A stretch of 64,000 nt of DNA from Andeanibacterium fulvum (GTDB lineage Bacteria; Pseudomonadota; Alphaproteobacteria; Sphingomonadales; Sphingomonadaceae). The stretch covers positions 248,001 through 312,000 of the forward strand of contig NZ_JBANRM010000003.1 of assembly GCF_037154085.1 (NCBI RefSeq). The letters are read 5' to 3'. The notes beneath the pieces were generated by a model. It searched no databases. It saw nothing but the letters and a program-made list of their open reading frames with translations, and was not told where the DNA came from. Of this stretch, positions 9,102 to 17,058 are shown one piece after another; within the stretch, counting starts at the first letter, position 1; each line of letters starts with the position of its first letter. The translations under genes and the position numbers were made by a program.

Positions 9102-11186
9102 CAGGCGCCAGGCATGGAGCAGCGGCTCGGTATAGCCGCTGGGCTGCTCCACGCCCTTGAACACCAGATCGCAGGCGGCCTTGAAAGCCAGGCTGGTGTC
9201 CCAATTGCCCGCCATCGGCTCATAAGCCGGGTCGCCTGCATTCTGCGCATCGACCTTTGCGGCCATGCGCCGTAGCGAGTCCATCACCTGTTCGGGCGTG
9301 GCGATGCCGTGCAGCAGCCAGTTGGCCATGTGCTGGCTAGAAATGCGCAAGGTGGCGCGGTCTTCCATCAGGCCGACATCGTTGATGTCCGGAACCTTGG
9401 AACAGCCCACGCCCTGATCGATCCAGCGCACGACGTAGCCCAGCAGGCCCTGTGCGTTATTATCCAGTTCGGCGCGCACTTCCTCCTCGCTCCAGTTCGC
9501 GCCTTCGGCCAGCGGAATGGCGAGCAGCGCGTCCAGCCCCGGCGCGGGCGGCAGGGTCTTCTGGATCTCGAACACATCGGCGCGGTGGTAATGCAGCGCA
9601 TGAAGCACGGCGGCCGTGGGGGACGGCACCCAAGCGGTGCTGCCGCCCGCCTTCAGGTGGCCGATCTTCTCCTGCATCATCGCGCCCATCCGGTCCGGCG
9701 CGGCCCACATGCCCTTGCCGATCTGCGCCTTGCCCGAGAGCCCACAGGCAAGCCCGATGGTGACATTGCGCTTCTCATAGGCATCGAGCCAGGCCGAGGC
9801 CTTCATGTCGGCCTTGCGGACCATGGGCCCGGCCTGCATCGAGGTGTGGATTTCGTCGCCCGTCCGGTCGAGGAAACCGGTGTTGATGAAGGCGATACGG
9901 TCCTTCACGGCATGGATGCAGGCGGCGAGATTGGCGGACGTGCGCCGTTCCTCGTCCATCACGCCCACCTTGATCGTATGGCGTTCCAGCCCTAGCAGAT
10001 CCTCCACCGCGTCGAACAGATCGTTGGTGAAGGCGCATTCCGCCGGCCCGTGCTGCTTGGGCTTCACGATATAGATGCTGCCTTCCCGGCTATTGGCCCA
10101 GCGGCTCTTGCCTTCGAGGTCCAGCGTGGAAATGGCGCTGGTGAAGACGGCATCCATGATCCCTTCGGGAATCTCGCCCCCATCGGGCAGCAGGATCGCC
10201 GAATTGGTCATCAGATGGCCGACATTGCGCACGAACAGCAGGCTGCGCCCCATCAGGGCGAGCATCTCGCCCCCGGTGCGCTGGACCATGATATCGTCGT
10301 TCAGCCTGCGGGTAACGCTCTTGCCGCCCTTCTCGAATGTGTCGGACAGGTCGCCCCGGATCACACCCAGCCAGTTGCGATAGGCGGCCAGCTTGTCCTC
10401 CGCGTCCACTGCCGCGATGGAATCCTCCAGATCGACGATGGTGGTCAGCGCCGCTTCCAGCCGGATGTCGGAAATACCCGCCTTGTCCGTCTTGCCCACG
10501 GGATGCTGGTCGTTGAACACCACCTGGATCAGCAGGCGATTGTGACGAAAGACGATGGAATCGTCCGTCTCGCCCACCAGCTGGCTGACGTCGGCCAGCG
10601 GGATTGCCGGGTCCGGCCCTTCCAGATCGGCCCAGCTTCCCTCGAACAGCGGCAGCGCCTCGTCCAGGAACGCGCGCCCGGCGGCAACCACTGCCGCGCC
10701 GCGCACAGGGTCGTAGCCGGGGCCAGTGGCAGGCGCGGCGTCCAGCGCATCGGTGCCGTAGAGCGCATCGTAAAGGCTGCCCCAGCGGGCATTGGCGGCA
10801 TTCAGCAGGAAGCGGGCATTGAGCACCGGCACCACCAACTGCGGCCCGGCCAGAGTGGCGATTTCCGCATCGACATTCTTCGTGCCGATTTTGAAGGGCG
10901 CCGGTTCGGGCACCAGATAGCCGATTTCGCGCAGGAACAGTTCATAGGCCTGCGGATCGTGCGGCTTGCCGCGCCGTTCCTTGTGCCAGGCGTCGATCCG
11001 GCTCTGGAAATCGTCGCGGATCGCCAGCAACTCGCGATTGCGCGGCACGAAGCGGTCGCAGATCGCCGCGAAGCCCTGCCAGAACTCGCCGGCGTCGCGA
11101 TCGAGCGGGGCCAGCACCTCGTTTTCCAGGAAGGCGGCCAGTGCCGCATCCACCTGCAACCCGCTGCGTTCAACCCGCTCACTCAT
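9084..11186 (-). CDS. glcB: Malate synthase G
   Basis: Malate synthase G condenses glyoxylate with acetyl-CoA to malate, serving growth on C2 compounds and glycolate or allantoin breakdown. The 700-residue cytoplasmic protein is typical of isoform G (about 720), much longer than isoform A. It shows the family core in order: the IVDLEDSIAAVDAEDK region, QRTGGEMLALMGRSLLFVRNVGHLMTN, IYIVKPKQHGP, GVMDEERRTSAN and FINTGFLDRTGDEIHTSM. The start at 11186 is chosen for AAGGAG 8 bases upstream, rather than an ATG eight codons earlier. No isocitrate lyase gene is adjacent. A TTAGC palindrome lies 27 bases upstream. Confidence 0.96.
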   Translation of the reverse strand: MSERVERSGLQVDAALAAFLENEVLAPLDRDAGEFWQGFAAICDRFVPRNRELLAIRDDFQSRIDAWHKERRGKPHDPQAYELFLREIGYLVPEPAPFKIGTKNVDAEIATLAGPQLVVPVLNARFLLNAANARWGSLYDALYGTDALDAAPATGPGYDPVRGAAVVAAGRAFLDEALPLFEGSWADLEGPDPAIPLADVSQLVGETDDSIVFRHNRLLIQVVFNDQHPVGKTDKAGISDIRLEAALTTIVDLEDSIAAVDAEDKLAAYRNWLGVIRGDLSDTFEKGGKSVTRRLNDDIMVQRTGGEMLALMGRSLLFVRNVGHLMTNSAILLPDGGEIPEGIMDAVFTSAISTLDLEGKSRWANSREGSIYIVKPKQHGPAECAFTNDLFDAVEDLLGLERHTIKVGVMDEERRTSANLAACIHAVKDRIAFINTGFLDRTGDEIHTSMQAGPMVRKADMKASAWLDAYEKRNVTIGLACGLSGKAQIGKGMWAAPDRMGAMMQEKIGHLKAGGSTAWVPSPTAAVLHALHYHRADVFEIQKTLPPAPGLDALLAIPLAEGANWSEEEVRAELDNNAQGLLGYVVRWIDQGVGCSKVPDINDVGLMEDRATLRISSQHMANWLLHGIATPEQVMDSLRRMAAKVDAQNAGDPAYEPMAGNWDTSLAFKAACDLVFKGVEQPSGYTEPLLHAWRLKKKAG

Positions 11187-11212
11187 CGCTCTCACTCCTT
11201 CAAAATCCAATT

Positions 11213-11237
11213 TTAATTAGCCTGCTAACTAGCGATC
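11213..11237. promoter_or_regulatory. TTAGC palindrome upstream of glcB
   Basis: The palindrome TTAGC-CT-GCTAA sits in an AT-rich stretch directly upstream of the glcB ribosome site, and a further TAGC half-site follows. Its position suits an operator overlapping the promoter. It shares the TTAGC half-site with motifs at 30.1, 30.2, 34.35, 35.03, 35.1 and 54.4 kb. The regulator is not known. Confidence 0.35.
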
Positions 11238-11322
11238 TTTCCCGTCGCGGCCAGAGCTTTTCCGCACCTGCATCTCACAAGGGGTTGGACAGCGCCACAT
11301 GGGAAGTTAGAGATGGTTTCGT

Positions 11323-12537
11323 ATGCAACAGGACGCGCAAATTTCCGGGGCTCAGCTGCTCGATTCCATCGACCAGACTGCCATGCTGGCGCAGGTCGAG
11401 CGCTGGGCGGCGATCAATAGCGGCACGGGAAACCTTGCCGGACTCGCGGCGCTGGCAGGCGAACTGGCCGATGCCTTTTCCACCCTGCCCGGCGAAGTGA
11501 CGCTGGAAGAACCTGCCCCTGTCACCGCCATTGCGCCCGATGGTAGGGAAGTGGCGAAGGAACACGGCCGCCACATGGTGCTGCGCGTCCGCCCCAAGGC
11601 GGAGCGGCGGTTCCTGCTGACCGGCCATATGGATACGGTGTTTCCCGTGGACCATGCCTTCCAGTCGCTCGCCTGGCTTGACGCGGACACGCTCAATGGC
11701 CCCGGCACGGCCGACATGAAAGGCGGGCTGAGTGTCATTCTGGCAGCCTTACGTGCCTTTGAGGCTACCGCAGGTGCCGCCAAGGTCGGTTACGACGTGA
11801 TGATCAATTCGGACGAGGAAACCGGCTCGCTCGCTTCCGCGCCGCTGATTTCCGCGCTGGCGCAGGGGAAATATGCTGCGCTGACCTATGAGCCCTCCGC
11901 CCTGCCTGACGGCACCCTTGCCCATGCGCGCGGCGGCAGCGGGAATTATTCCGTCACCGTCACCGGCAAATCCGCCCATGCCGGGCGCAATCCGCAGGAC
12001 GGGCGCAATGCCGTGGTCGCCGCCGCGCGGCTGGCCGTGGCACTGAAGGCGCTCGATCATGCGGGCCTCAGCGTCAATCCGGCGAAGATCGACGGCGGTA
12101 GCGCGAATAATGTCGTGCCCGATCATGCCGTGCTGCGCTTCAACATCCGCCCGCGCTCGACCGAGGCGGCGGATGGCTTCCAGGCCGCCTTCGCGGCCCT
12201 GCTGGCAGAGCTTTCCAGCGAGCTTAAAGTGGCCTTCCATGTCCATGGCGGCATCACTCGCCCGCCCAAGCCGGTAGATACCCGAGCGCAGAAATTGTTC
12301 GATCTGGTAAAGGCTTGTGGCACGGAATTGAATCAATCTCTCAGCTGGCGCGACAGCGGCGGCGTGTGCGACGGCAACAATATCGCCGCCTGTGGCGTCC
12401 CCGTGGTGGATACGATGGGCGTGCGCGGCGGGTCTATTCATTCACCGCAGGAATTCATGATCGTTTCCTCGCTTCGCGAGCGTGCGGCCCTGTCCGCCCT
12501 CGTCCTTCAACGCCTGTCCGTGGGAGCCCCGCTTTGA
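11323..12537 (+). CDS. M20-family metallohydrolase (carboxypeptidase G2/ArgE/DapE type) in the ast operon
   Basis: A 404-residue cytoplasmic zinc hydrolase. The catalytic and metal motifs are in the usual order: GHMDTVFP (His, with the catalytic Asp two residues on), GTADMKGG (bridging Asp), NSDEETGS (general-base Glu and metal Glu) and a C-terminal metal His in GSIHSP. The central dimerisation domain runs from about residue 195 to 310. It is the first gene of a tightly coupled operon with astA (TTGA overlap) and astB. The family cleaves N-acyl or peptide bonds. An N-succinyl-glutamate or -ornithine substrate would fit the context, as a possible stand-in for the M14 enzyme AstE, but that is inference. 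Confidence 0.85.
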   Translation: MQQDAQISGAQLLDSIDQTAMLAQVERWAAINSGTGNLAGLAALAGELADAFSTLPGEVTLEEPAPVTAIAPDGREVAKEHGRHMVLRVRPKAERRFLLTGHMDTVFPVDHAFQSLAWLDADTLNGPGTADMKGGLSVILAALRAFEATAGAAKVGYDVMINSDEETGSLASAPLISALAQGKYAALTYEPSALPDGTLAHARGGSGNYSVTVTGKSAHAGRNPQDGRNAVVAAARLAVALKALDHAGLSVNPAKIDGGSANNVVPDHAVLRFNIRPRSTEAADGFQAAFAALLAELSSELKVAFHVHGGITRPPKPVDTRAQKLFDLVKACGTELNQSLSWRDSGGVCDGNNIAACGVPVVDTMGVRGGSIHSPQEFMIVSSLRERAALSALVLQRLSVGAPL

Positions 12538-13550
12538 GTTTTCGCCTGCGCGCCGCGACTGCCGCGGACCTCGAACCGCTGTACCAGATGGCCAAGCTGA
12601 CCGGCGGGGGCTTCACGAACCTGCCGCCCGACCGCAAGGCGCTCTCCGCCAAGCTGGAGCGGGCCCAGACCGCTTTCACGCGCCCCGATGGCGAGATGGC
12701 CGACGAAGTATTCGTGCTGGTGCTGGAGAATGTGGAAACGCGCGAAGTGCGCGGCACTTGCCAGCTTTTCACCCAGGTCGGGCAGCTGTGGCCGTTCTAT
12801 TCCTATCGCCTCACCACGCTGACCCAGCATTCGCAGGAACTGGACCGCACGGTGCGCGCGGAACTGCTCAGCCTCGTCACCGATCTGGAGGGATCGAGCG
12901 AGGTAGGCGGGCTGTTCCTCCACCCCAATGAGCGCGCGGGCGGCCTTGGGATGCTGCTGGCCCGCAGCCGTTACCTGTTCATCGCCATGCACCGCAAACG
13001 CTTTGCCGACCGCATCCTGGCGGAACTGCGCGGCATTATCGACGAGCGCGGCGGATCGCCCTTCTGGGACGGGGTGGCAGGCCGGTTCTTCGGCATGAGC
13101 TTCCAGGAAGCCGATTATTTCAACGCCATCAACGGCAACCAGTTCATCGCCGACCTGATGCCCAAGCACCCGGTCTATATCGCCATGTTGAGCGAGGATG
13201 CCCGCAACGCCATCGGCGTGCCCCATCCCACCGGCCGCGCGGCGATGCGCATGCTGGAGGCCGAAGGGTTCAACTTCGAAGGCTATGTCGACATTTTCGA
13301 CGGCGGCCCGACCATGACCGCGCGCACCGACAAGGTGGAGAGCGTGCGCAATTCCAGGCGCTGCACCGTGGTGGCCACCGAAGTGGACATGGGCGAACGC
13401 GCGCTGATCGCCACGGGCCACCTTTCCAGCTTCCGCTGCTGCTATGGCGCGCGCAGCATCGACGCGGACGGCAATATCTCGATCGATTCCCGCGCGGCAG
13501 ACATTCTGGACGTGACGCCCGGCGACGAGGTCTGGAGCGTGGCGCGGTGA
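12534..13550 (+). CDS. astA: Arginine N-succinyltransferase AstA
   Basis: AstA transfers succinyl from succinyl-CoA to the alpha-amino group of arginine, the first step of the AST route of arginine catabolism. I place the start at the TTG at 12534, which overlaps the stop of the M20 gene (TTGA) and has GGGAG 7 bases upstream. This gives 338 residues against about 344 in E. coli and begins with the expected SFRLRAATAADLEPLYQMA. GNAT-like features include NERAGGLGMLLARSRYLFIA. An upstream in-frame extension overlaps the M20 gene and is not used. The 3' end overlaps astB (GTGA). Confidence 0.93.
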   Translation: MSFRLRAATAADLEPLYQMAKLTGGGFTNLPPDRKALSAKLERAQTAFTRPDGEMADEVFVLVLENVETREVRGTCQLFTQVGQLWPFYSYRLTTLTQHSQELDRTVRAELLSLVTDLEGSSEVGGLFLHPNERAGGLGMLLARSRYLFIAMHRKRFADRILAELRGIIDERGGSPFWDGVAGRFFGMSFQEADYFNAINGNQFIADLMPKHPVYIAMLSEDARNAIGVPHPTGRAAMRMLEAEGFNFEGYVDIFDGGPTMTARTDKVESVRNSRRCTVVATEVDMGERALIATGHLSSFRCCYGARSIDADGNISIDSRAADILDVTPGDEVWSVAR

Positions 13551-14797
13551 CGCTGGTCGAAATCAATTTCGACGGGCTGGTCGGCCCCAGCCACAATTAT
13601 GCCGGGCTCAGCCTCGGCAATCTGGCCGCAACCGCCCATGCGGGGGAAGTTTCCCATCCCCGCGCGGCTGCCCTGCAGGGCCTCGAGAAGATGCTCGGCA
13701 ACATGGCACAGGGGCTGACGCAGGGATTCTTCCTGCCCCTGCCCCGCCCCAATCACCGCTTCCTGACCGAACTCGCCGCCGACGGACAGACCGATCGGGG
13801 CCTGATCGCGGCGGCGTGGTCCGCATCCTCCATGTGGACAGCCAATGCGGCGACGGTTTCCCCCAAGCCGGATACGCGGGACCTGCGCTGTCACCTCACC
13901 GTGGCCAATCTCGTCACCATGCCGCACCGCTATCAGGAATGGCCGGACACCGCGCGTCAGCTGCGGCTCGCCTTCGCGGATGCCGCGCATTTCGCAGTGC
14001 ACGATCCCGTGCCTGCCTGTTTCGGAGACGAAGGCGCCGCCAACCACATGCGCCTGTGCGCCAGCCATGGCGAGGCCGGGCTGGAAATCTTCGTCTATGG
14101 CAGGCGCGGCGGCCCCTTCCCCGCCCGCCAGCACGAACAGGCGAGCCGCATCGTCGCCCGCGCCCATGGGCTCGATCCCGATGCCGTGCTGTTCGTCGAG
14201 CAGAACCCCGATGCGATTGCGGCGGGCGCCTTCCACAACGATGTGGTCGCGGTCGCCAATGAGCGGGTGCTGTTCACGCATGAACAGGCCTTTGCCGATC
14301 CGGACGGCACCTATGCCGCGATCCGCGCGAAAATGCCCGAGGCCGAGATCGTGATCGTTCCGGCAAGGGCGGTGAGCCTTGCCGAGGCGATCCGCACCTA
14401 TCTGTTCAACGCCCAGCTTGTCACTCTGCCCACGGGCGAAATGGCGCTGGTGATCCCGATGGAAGCGCATGAAAGCCTTGCGGTGCGTGGCTGGCTGGAT
14501 GCGATGCTGGCAGGCAATGGCCCGATCCGCCGGGTGATCCCCGTGGATGTGAAACAGAGCATGGCCAATGGCGGCGGCCCGGCCTGCCTGCGCCTGAGAG
14601 TAGTGGCCGATCCCCAGACCGTCGATCCGCGCTTCCTGCTAACCCCGGCCAAGGCAGAGCTGGTCGCGGCGGTGGTGGAGGAATGGTGGCCCGCACAGAT
14701 CGATCCGGCCACGCTCGGCTCATCCGCGCTGGAAGAAGAAGTGGTCACCGCGCGGCTCAAGCTGCTCGAGGCGCTGGACCTCACCGAACTGGCCTGA
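13547..14797 (+). CDS. astB: N-succinylarginine dihydrolase AstB
   Basis: AstB releases two ammonia and CO2 from N2-succinylarginine to give succinylornithine. The 416-residue protein starts at a GTG that overlaps the astA stop (GTGA). It carries the family start VEINFDGLVGPSHNYAGLSLGN and the C-terminal nucleophile cysteine in NGGGPACLRLRV. It is cytoplasmic. E. coli AstB is 447 residues, so this one is slightly compact. The later enzymes (AstC aminotransferase, AstD dehydrogenase, AstE) are not in the window, so the pathway must be completed elsewhere or by non-homologous enzymes. Confidence 0.95.
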   Translation: MTLVEINFDGLVGPSHNYAGLSLGNLAATAHAGEVSHPRAAALQGLEKMLGNMAQGLTQGFFLPLPRPNHRFLTELAADGQTDRGLIAAAWSASSMWTANAATVSPKPDTRDLRCHLTVANLVTMPHRYQEWPDTARQLRLAFADAAHFAVHDPVPACFGDEGAANHMRLCASHGEAGLEIFVYGRRGGPFPARQHEQASRIVARAHGLDPDAVLFVEQNPDAIAAGAFHNDVVAVANERVLFTHEQAFADPDGTYAAIRAKMPEAEIVIVPARAVSLAEAIRTYLFNAQLVTLPTGEMALVIPMEAHESLAVRGWLDAMLAGNGPIRRVIPVDVKQSMANGGGPACLRLRVVADPQTVDPRFLLTPAKAELVAAVVEEWWPAQIDPATLGSSALEEEVVTARLKLLEALDLTELA

Positions 14798-14906
14798 TGC
14801 TGTCGGCCGCCTTTACACAGCGACGAAATGTTAACCACTTACTTGCCCGGATTTCTGCGTCTGGCATGATCGTTGCTGCTCACCATGTTAAGGAAGAGGG
14901 GAACGC

Positions 14907-15164
14907 ATGCTCGCCAAAGTCAGAAGGCTGTTTACGATCAAGACGAAGGTCGAAGCCTTTCTGATCATCTATGCCCTGGCACTCGGCGCGGTGGAACGCG
15001 GCACCCTCTACCTCAGCCAATATCCGGGCGTCGGCGGCAAGTTGCTGTTCCTCGCCTGCACCGGGGCAGTGTTCATGGCTGGCGGCAAGATTCTCGACTG
15101 CCTGAAGCTGGAAAAGCAGAAGCGCCTCGCCGAAATGGAACTGGCCGCGCAGACGGTCCACTGA
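14907..15164 (+). CDS. Small two-span membrane protein, unknown function
   Basis: 85 residues with two hydrophobic segments (about 17-37, AFLIIYALALGAVERGTLYL, and 45-62, KLLFLACTGAVFMAGGKI), then a charged C-terminal tail (LKLEKQKRLAEMELAAQ) that may form a short coiled coil. The start is supported by a GAGGGG site 5 bases upstream. I do not recognise the family. It stands alone after astB, with a 109-base gap in between. Confidence 0.6.
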   Translation: MLAKVRRLFTIKTKVEAFLIIYALALGAVERGTLYLSQYPGVGGKLLFLACTGAVFMAGGKILDCLKLEKQKRLAEMELAAQTVH

Positions 15165-15419
15165 TCTCCACCACGGGATCGGCCATTCTTCACCCCAGGA
15201 TCGAACATTCTTCGTCATTCCCGCGCAGGCACGCGCCAGGCGGCTTTTCCGGGCCCGGCCAAAGAGCGATTTCGGCCGGAATTTCGTTCAGGCCGGAGCG
15301 AGAGTGCGGGATTTCGAGAACCGGAGCGGAGCGTACTTCGGTACGTGAGCACCGGAAGCGCAGAAAGCCTGCGCTCGCAGCCCGGCATGGGCGGAATTCA
15401 GGCTGAAATGGGGTGGGGG
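15165..15419. other. Non-coding stretch between the small membrane gene and ssrA
   Basis: No convincing gene. The notable structure is a strong hairpin at 15321-15355, listed separately. GC-rich segments on either side contain several GGCCGG-type short inverted repeats. It lies downstream of ssrA on the minus strand. Confidence 0.4.
15321..15355. repeat. Hairpin element with UUCG tetraloop
   Basis: CGTAC-TTCG-GTACG (15332-15345) forms a perfect five-pair stem closed by a TTCG tetraloop. It sits inside an outer CCGG/CCGG pair (15321-15324 and 15352-15355) with an asymmetric internal loop. A stem with a UUCG loop is unusually stable as RNA. It could be a dispersed intergenic repeat or part of a small RNA. 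There is no second copy in this window. Confidence 0.45.
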
Positions 15420-15753
15420 ATTCTGTTGCTAGGCTCCCCCGAGCCCCCGGAATCCACTTCTGTTGCCCGGTGGGTCCAACCGCGTTCTAACTTTGTAACT
15501 TCAGGCCGTTAGGCCCTAGAATTACGCTGCGAGAGCAAGTGCTTCGTTGTCGTTGGCACTTATGAGTTTTGAGCCTTTAACGGGTTACTCAGCCCGGGCG
15601 AAAACAGTGCTTTTCAACACACGTCGATCCTGGTTCGGCCCCGTCATTTCCCCCGCGACAACGGAGGAGGTGGTGGAGCCGCCGGGTACTGCCCCCGGGT
15701 CCGCTGTGCCTATTGCACACCGCAGTTTATCGCCATAGCCGGCCGAAACCGGC
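15420..15753 (-). ncRNA. ssrA: Circularly permuted (two-piece) tmRNA
   Basis: tmRNA with SmpB rescues stalled ribosomes. The minus strand holds the alphaproteobacterial permuted form. The acceptor piece comes first, ending in GGCTCCACCA at 15671, with a T-arm of CCGGG, a 7-base loop and CCCGG. A spacer of about 28 bases follows, then the coding piece from about 15642, beginning GGGGCCGAACCAGGATCGAC. The first seven bases GGGGCCG pair with CGGCUCC of the acceptor and leave a G3-U70 wobble, the alanyl-tRNA synthetase identity element. The tag reading frame GCC AAC GAC AAC ... GCG TAA (15557-15522) encodes ANDNEALALAA. The outer ends are estimates. Confidence 0.93.
15522..15557 (-). other. tmRNA proteolysis-tag reading frame (ANDNEALALAA)
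   Basis: Twelve codons including TAA, read on the minus strand after the resume sequence ATAAGT. The C-terminal LALAA end is the signal recognised by ClpXP and ClpAP. Confidence 0.93.
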
Positions 15754-15759
15754 AGGCCT

Positions 15760-15787
15760 TATATAGGGGCGCTTTGCTGAATGGGAA
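15760..15787 (-). promoter_or_regulatory. Probable ssrA promoter
   Basis: On the minus strand a -35-like TTCCCA (15787-15782) and a -10 TATATA (15765-15760) are 16 bases apart. They lie a few bases before the expected 5' end of the acceptor piece. Confidence 0.55.
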
Positions 15788-15812
15788 GTGGCTGGCGAAC
15801 CAGCCCTTCCGC

Positions 15813-16232
15813 TTATTTCTTCAGCGCGTCCCTGATTTCGGTCAGCAGGTCGATCTCGCTCGGCCCGGCGGGCGGCGGCGGAGCGGCTTCTTCCTTCTTG
15901 CGCAGCACCTTGTTCACCGTGCGCACCATCAGGAAGATCACGAAGGCCAGGATCAGGAAATTGATCACGGCGGAAATGAAGGCTCCCCAGGCCAGCACAT
16001 TCGCCCCGGCGGCCTTGGCCGCGGCCAGCGGAGTGCCCGGCGCAACCTCGCCGCTGAGCACGATATACTGGTCCGAAAAATCGACATTGCCGATGATCGC
16101 GCCCACCAGCGGCATGATCACGCTGTCGGTCAGCGACGTGACGATCGCGGAAAAGGCCGCACCGATGATGACGCCCACGGCCAGGTCCATCACATTACCC
16201 CTTGCTATGAACTCCTTGAATTCCTTGATCAT
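15813..16232 (-). CDS. mscL: Large-conductance mechanosensitive channel MscL
   Basis: MscL opens under membrane tension on hypo-osmotic shock. The 139-residue protein starts MIKEFKEFIARGNVMDLAVGVIIGAAF, diagnostic for the N-terminal helix and TM1. TM2 follows (FISAVINFLILAFVIFLMV), then the C-terminal cytoplasmic helix (TEIRDALKK). I choose the ATG at 16232 because GGAGGG lies 7 bases upstream; the in-frame ATG at 16238 is only one base from that site. A GGAAG..GGCTGG/CCAGCC..CTTCC hairpin (15784-15810) directly after the stop may end the transcript and abuts the ssrA promoter. Confidence 0.95.
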   Translation of the reverse strand: MIKEFKEFIARGNVMDLAVGVIIGAAFSAIVTSLTDSVIMPLVGAIIGNVDFSDQYIVLSGEVAPGTPLAAAKAAGANVLAWGAFISAVINFLILAFVIFLMVRTVNKVLRKKEEAAPPPPAGPSEIDLLTEIRDALKK

Positions 16233-16395
16233 TTTCATTCCCTCCAGGCTCATGACGTAAACTTCACACTGCCACCTTTGCGCAAATGTCACAAGCATCC
16301 CCTATCCGGTTATCCTTGAACGCGGCCCCCACCGTGCTATCTATGCAATACAGTAAGCCGTCCGCAGGAATGGACGGCATGGAGGAACGATCGCC

Positions 16396-17037
16396 ATGAC
16401 CAGCTCGCTCACCGCCCGCATCACCCGCCTTGCCGTCGTCGCCGTTGCCGCGCTCGGCCTCGCGGCCTGCGGCATCAACAGCGTGCCGACCAAGGAAGAA
16501 GAAGCGAAGGCCCAGTGGGGCACGGTCGAAAGCGCCTATCAGCGCCGCGCCGACCTCATTCCCAATCTCGTCGAAACGGTGAAGGCCGCCGCTGGCTCCG
16601 AAAACCAGATCCTCACCAATGTCGTCGAAGCCCGCGCCCGCGCGACCTCGATCAACATCACGACCGACGATCTGTCGAACCCCGAGGAATTCGCCAAGTT
16701 CCAGGCCGCCCAGAACCAGCTGACACAGGCGCTGGGTCAGTTGCGCACTGTGGTGGAAGCCTATCCGCAGCTCCAGAGCCAGCAGGACTTCAAAGACCTG
16801 ATGGTGGCTCTCGAAGGCGCGGAAAACCAGGTGAACGTGGAACGCATCCGCTACAACGAGAAGGCGCGGGAGTATAATACCGAAATCCGCACCTTCCCGT
16901 CGATCATGGCCGCCAAGATCGTCTACGGCTCCAAGCCGATGGAATATTTCAAGGCCGATGAAGGTGCCAAGGAAGCCCCCAAGGTTGACTTCGGCGGCAT
17001 GGCCAGCGCGCCCTCTTCCGCTGCGCCGGCAAAGTAA
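16396..17037 (+). CDS. LemA-family lipoprotein
   Basis: A 213-residue protein with a lipoprotein signal (AALGLAACG; Cys near residue 25). The LemA core follows: WGTVESAYQRRADLIPNLVETVKAAAGSE...VVEARARA and a C-terminal YNEKAREYNTEIRTFPSIMAAKI. It is predicted to be membrane-anchored, with a long helical bundle facing the periplasm. LemA proteins are widely paired with TPM proteins, as here (next two genes), but their biochemical role is unknown. GGAGGA lies 9 bases before the ATG. First gene of an apparent operon up to about 20.0 kb. Confidence 0.9.
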   Translation: MTSSLTARITRLAVVAVAALGLAACGINSVPTKEEEAKAQWGTVESAYQRRADLIPNLVETVKAAAGSENQILTNVVEARARATSINITTDDLSNPEEFAKFQAAQNQLTQALGQLRTVVEAYPQLQSQQDFKDLMVALEGAENQVNVERIRYNEKAREYNTEIRTFPSIMAAKIVYGSKPMEYFKADEGAKEAPKVDFGGMASAPSSAAPAK

Positions 17038-17058
17038 GGAGTTGGCGGAGATCAGGCT

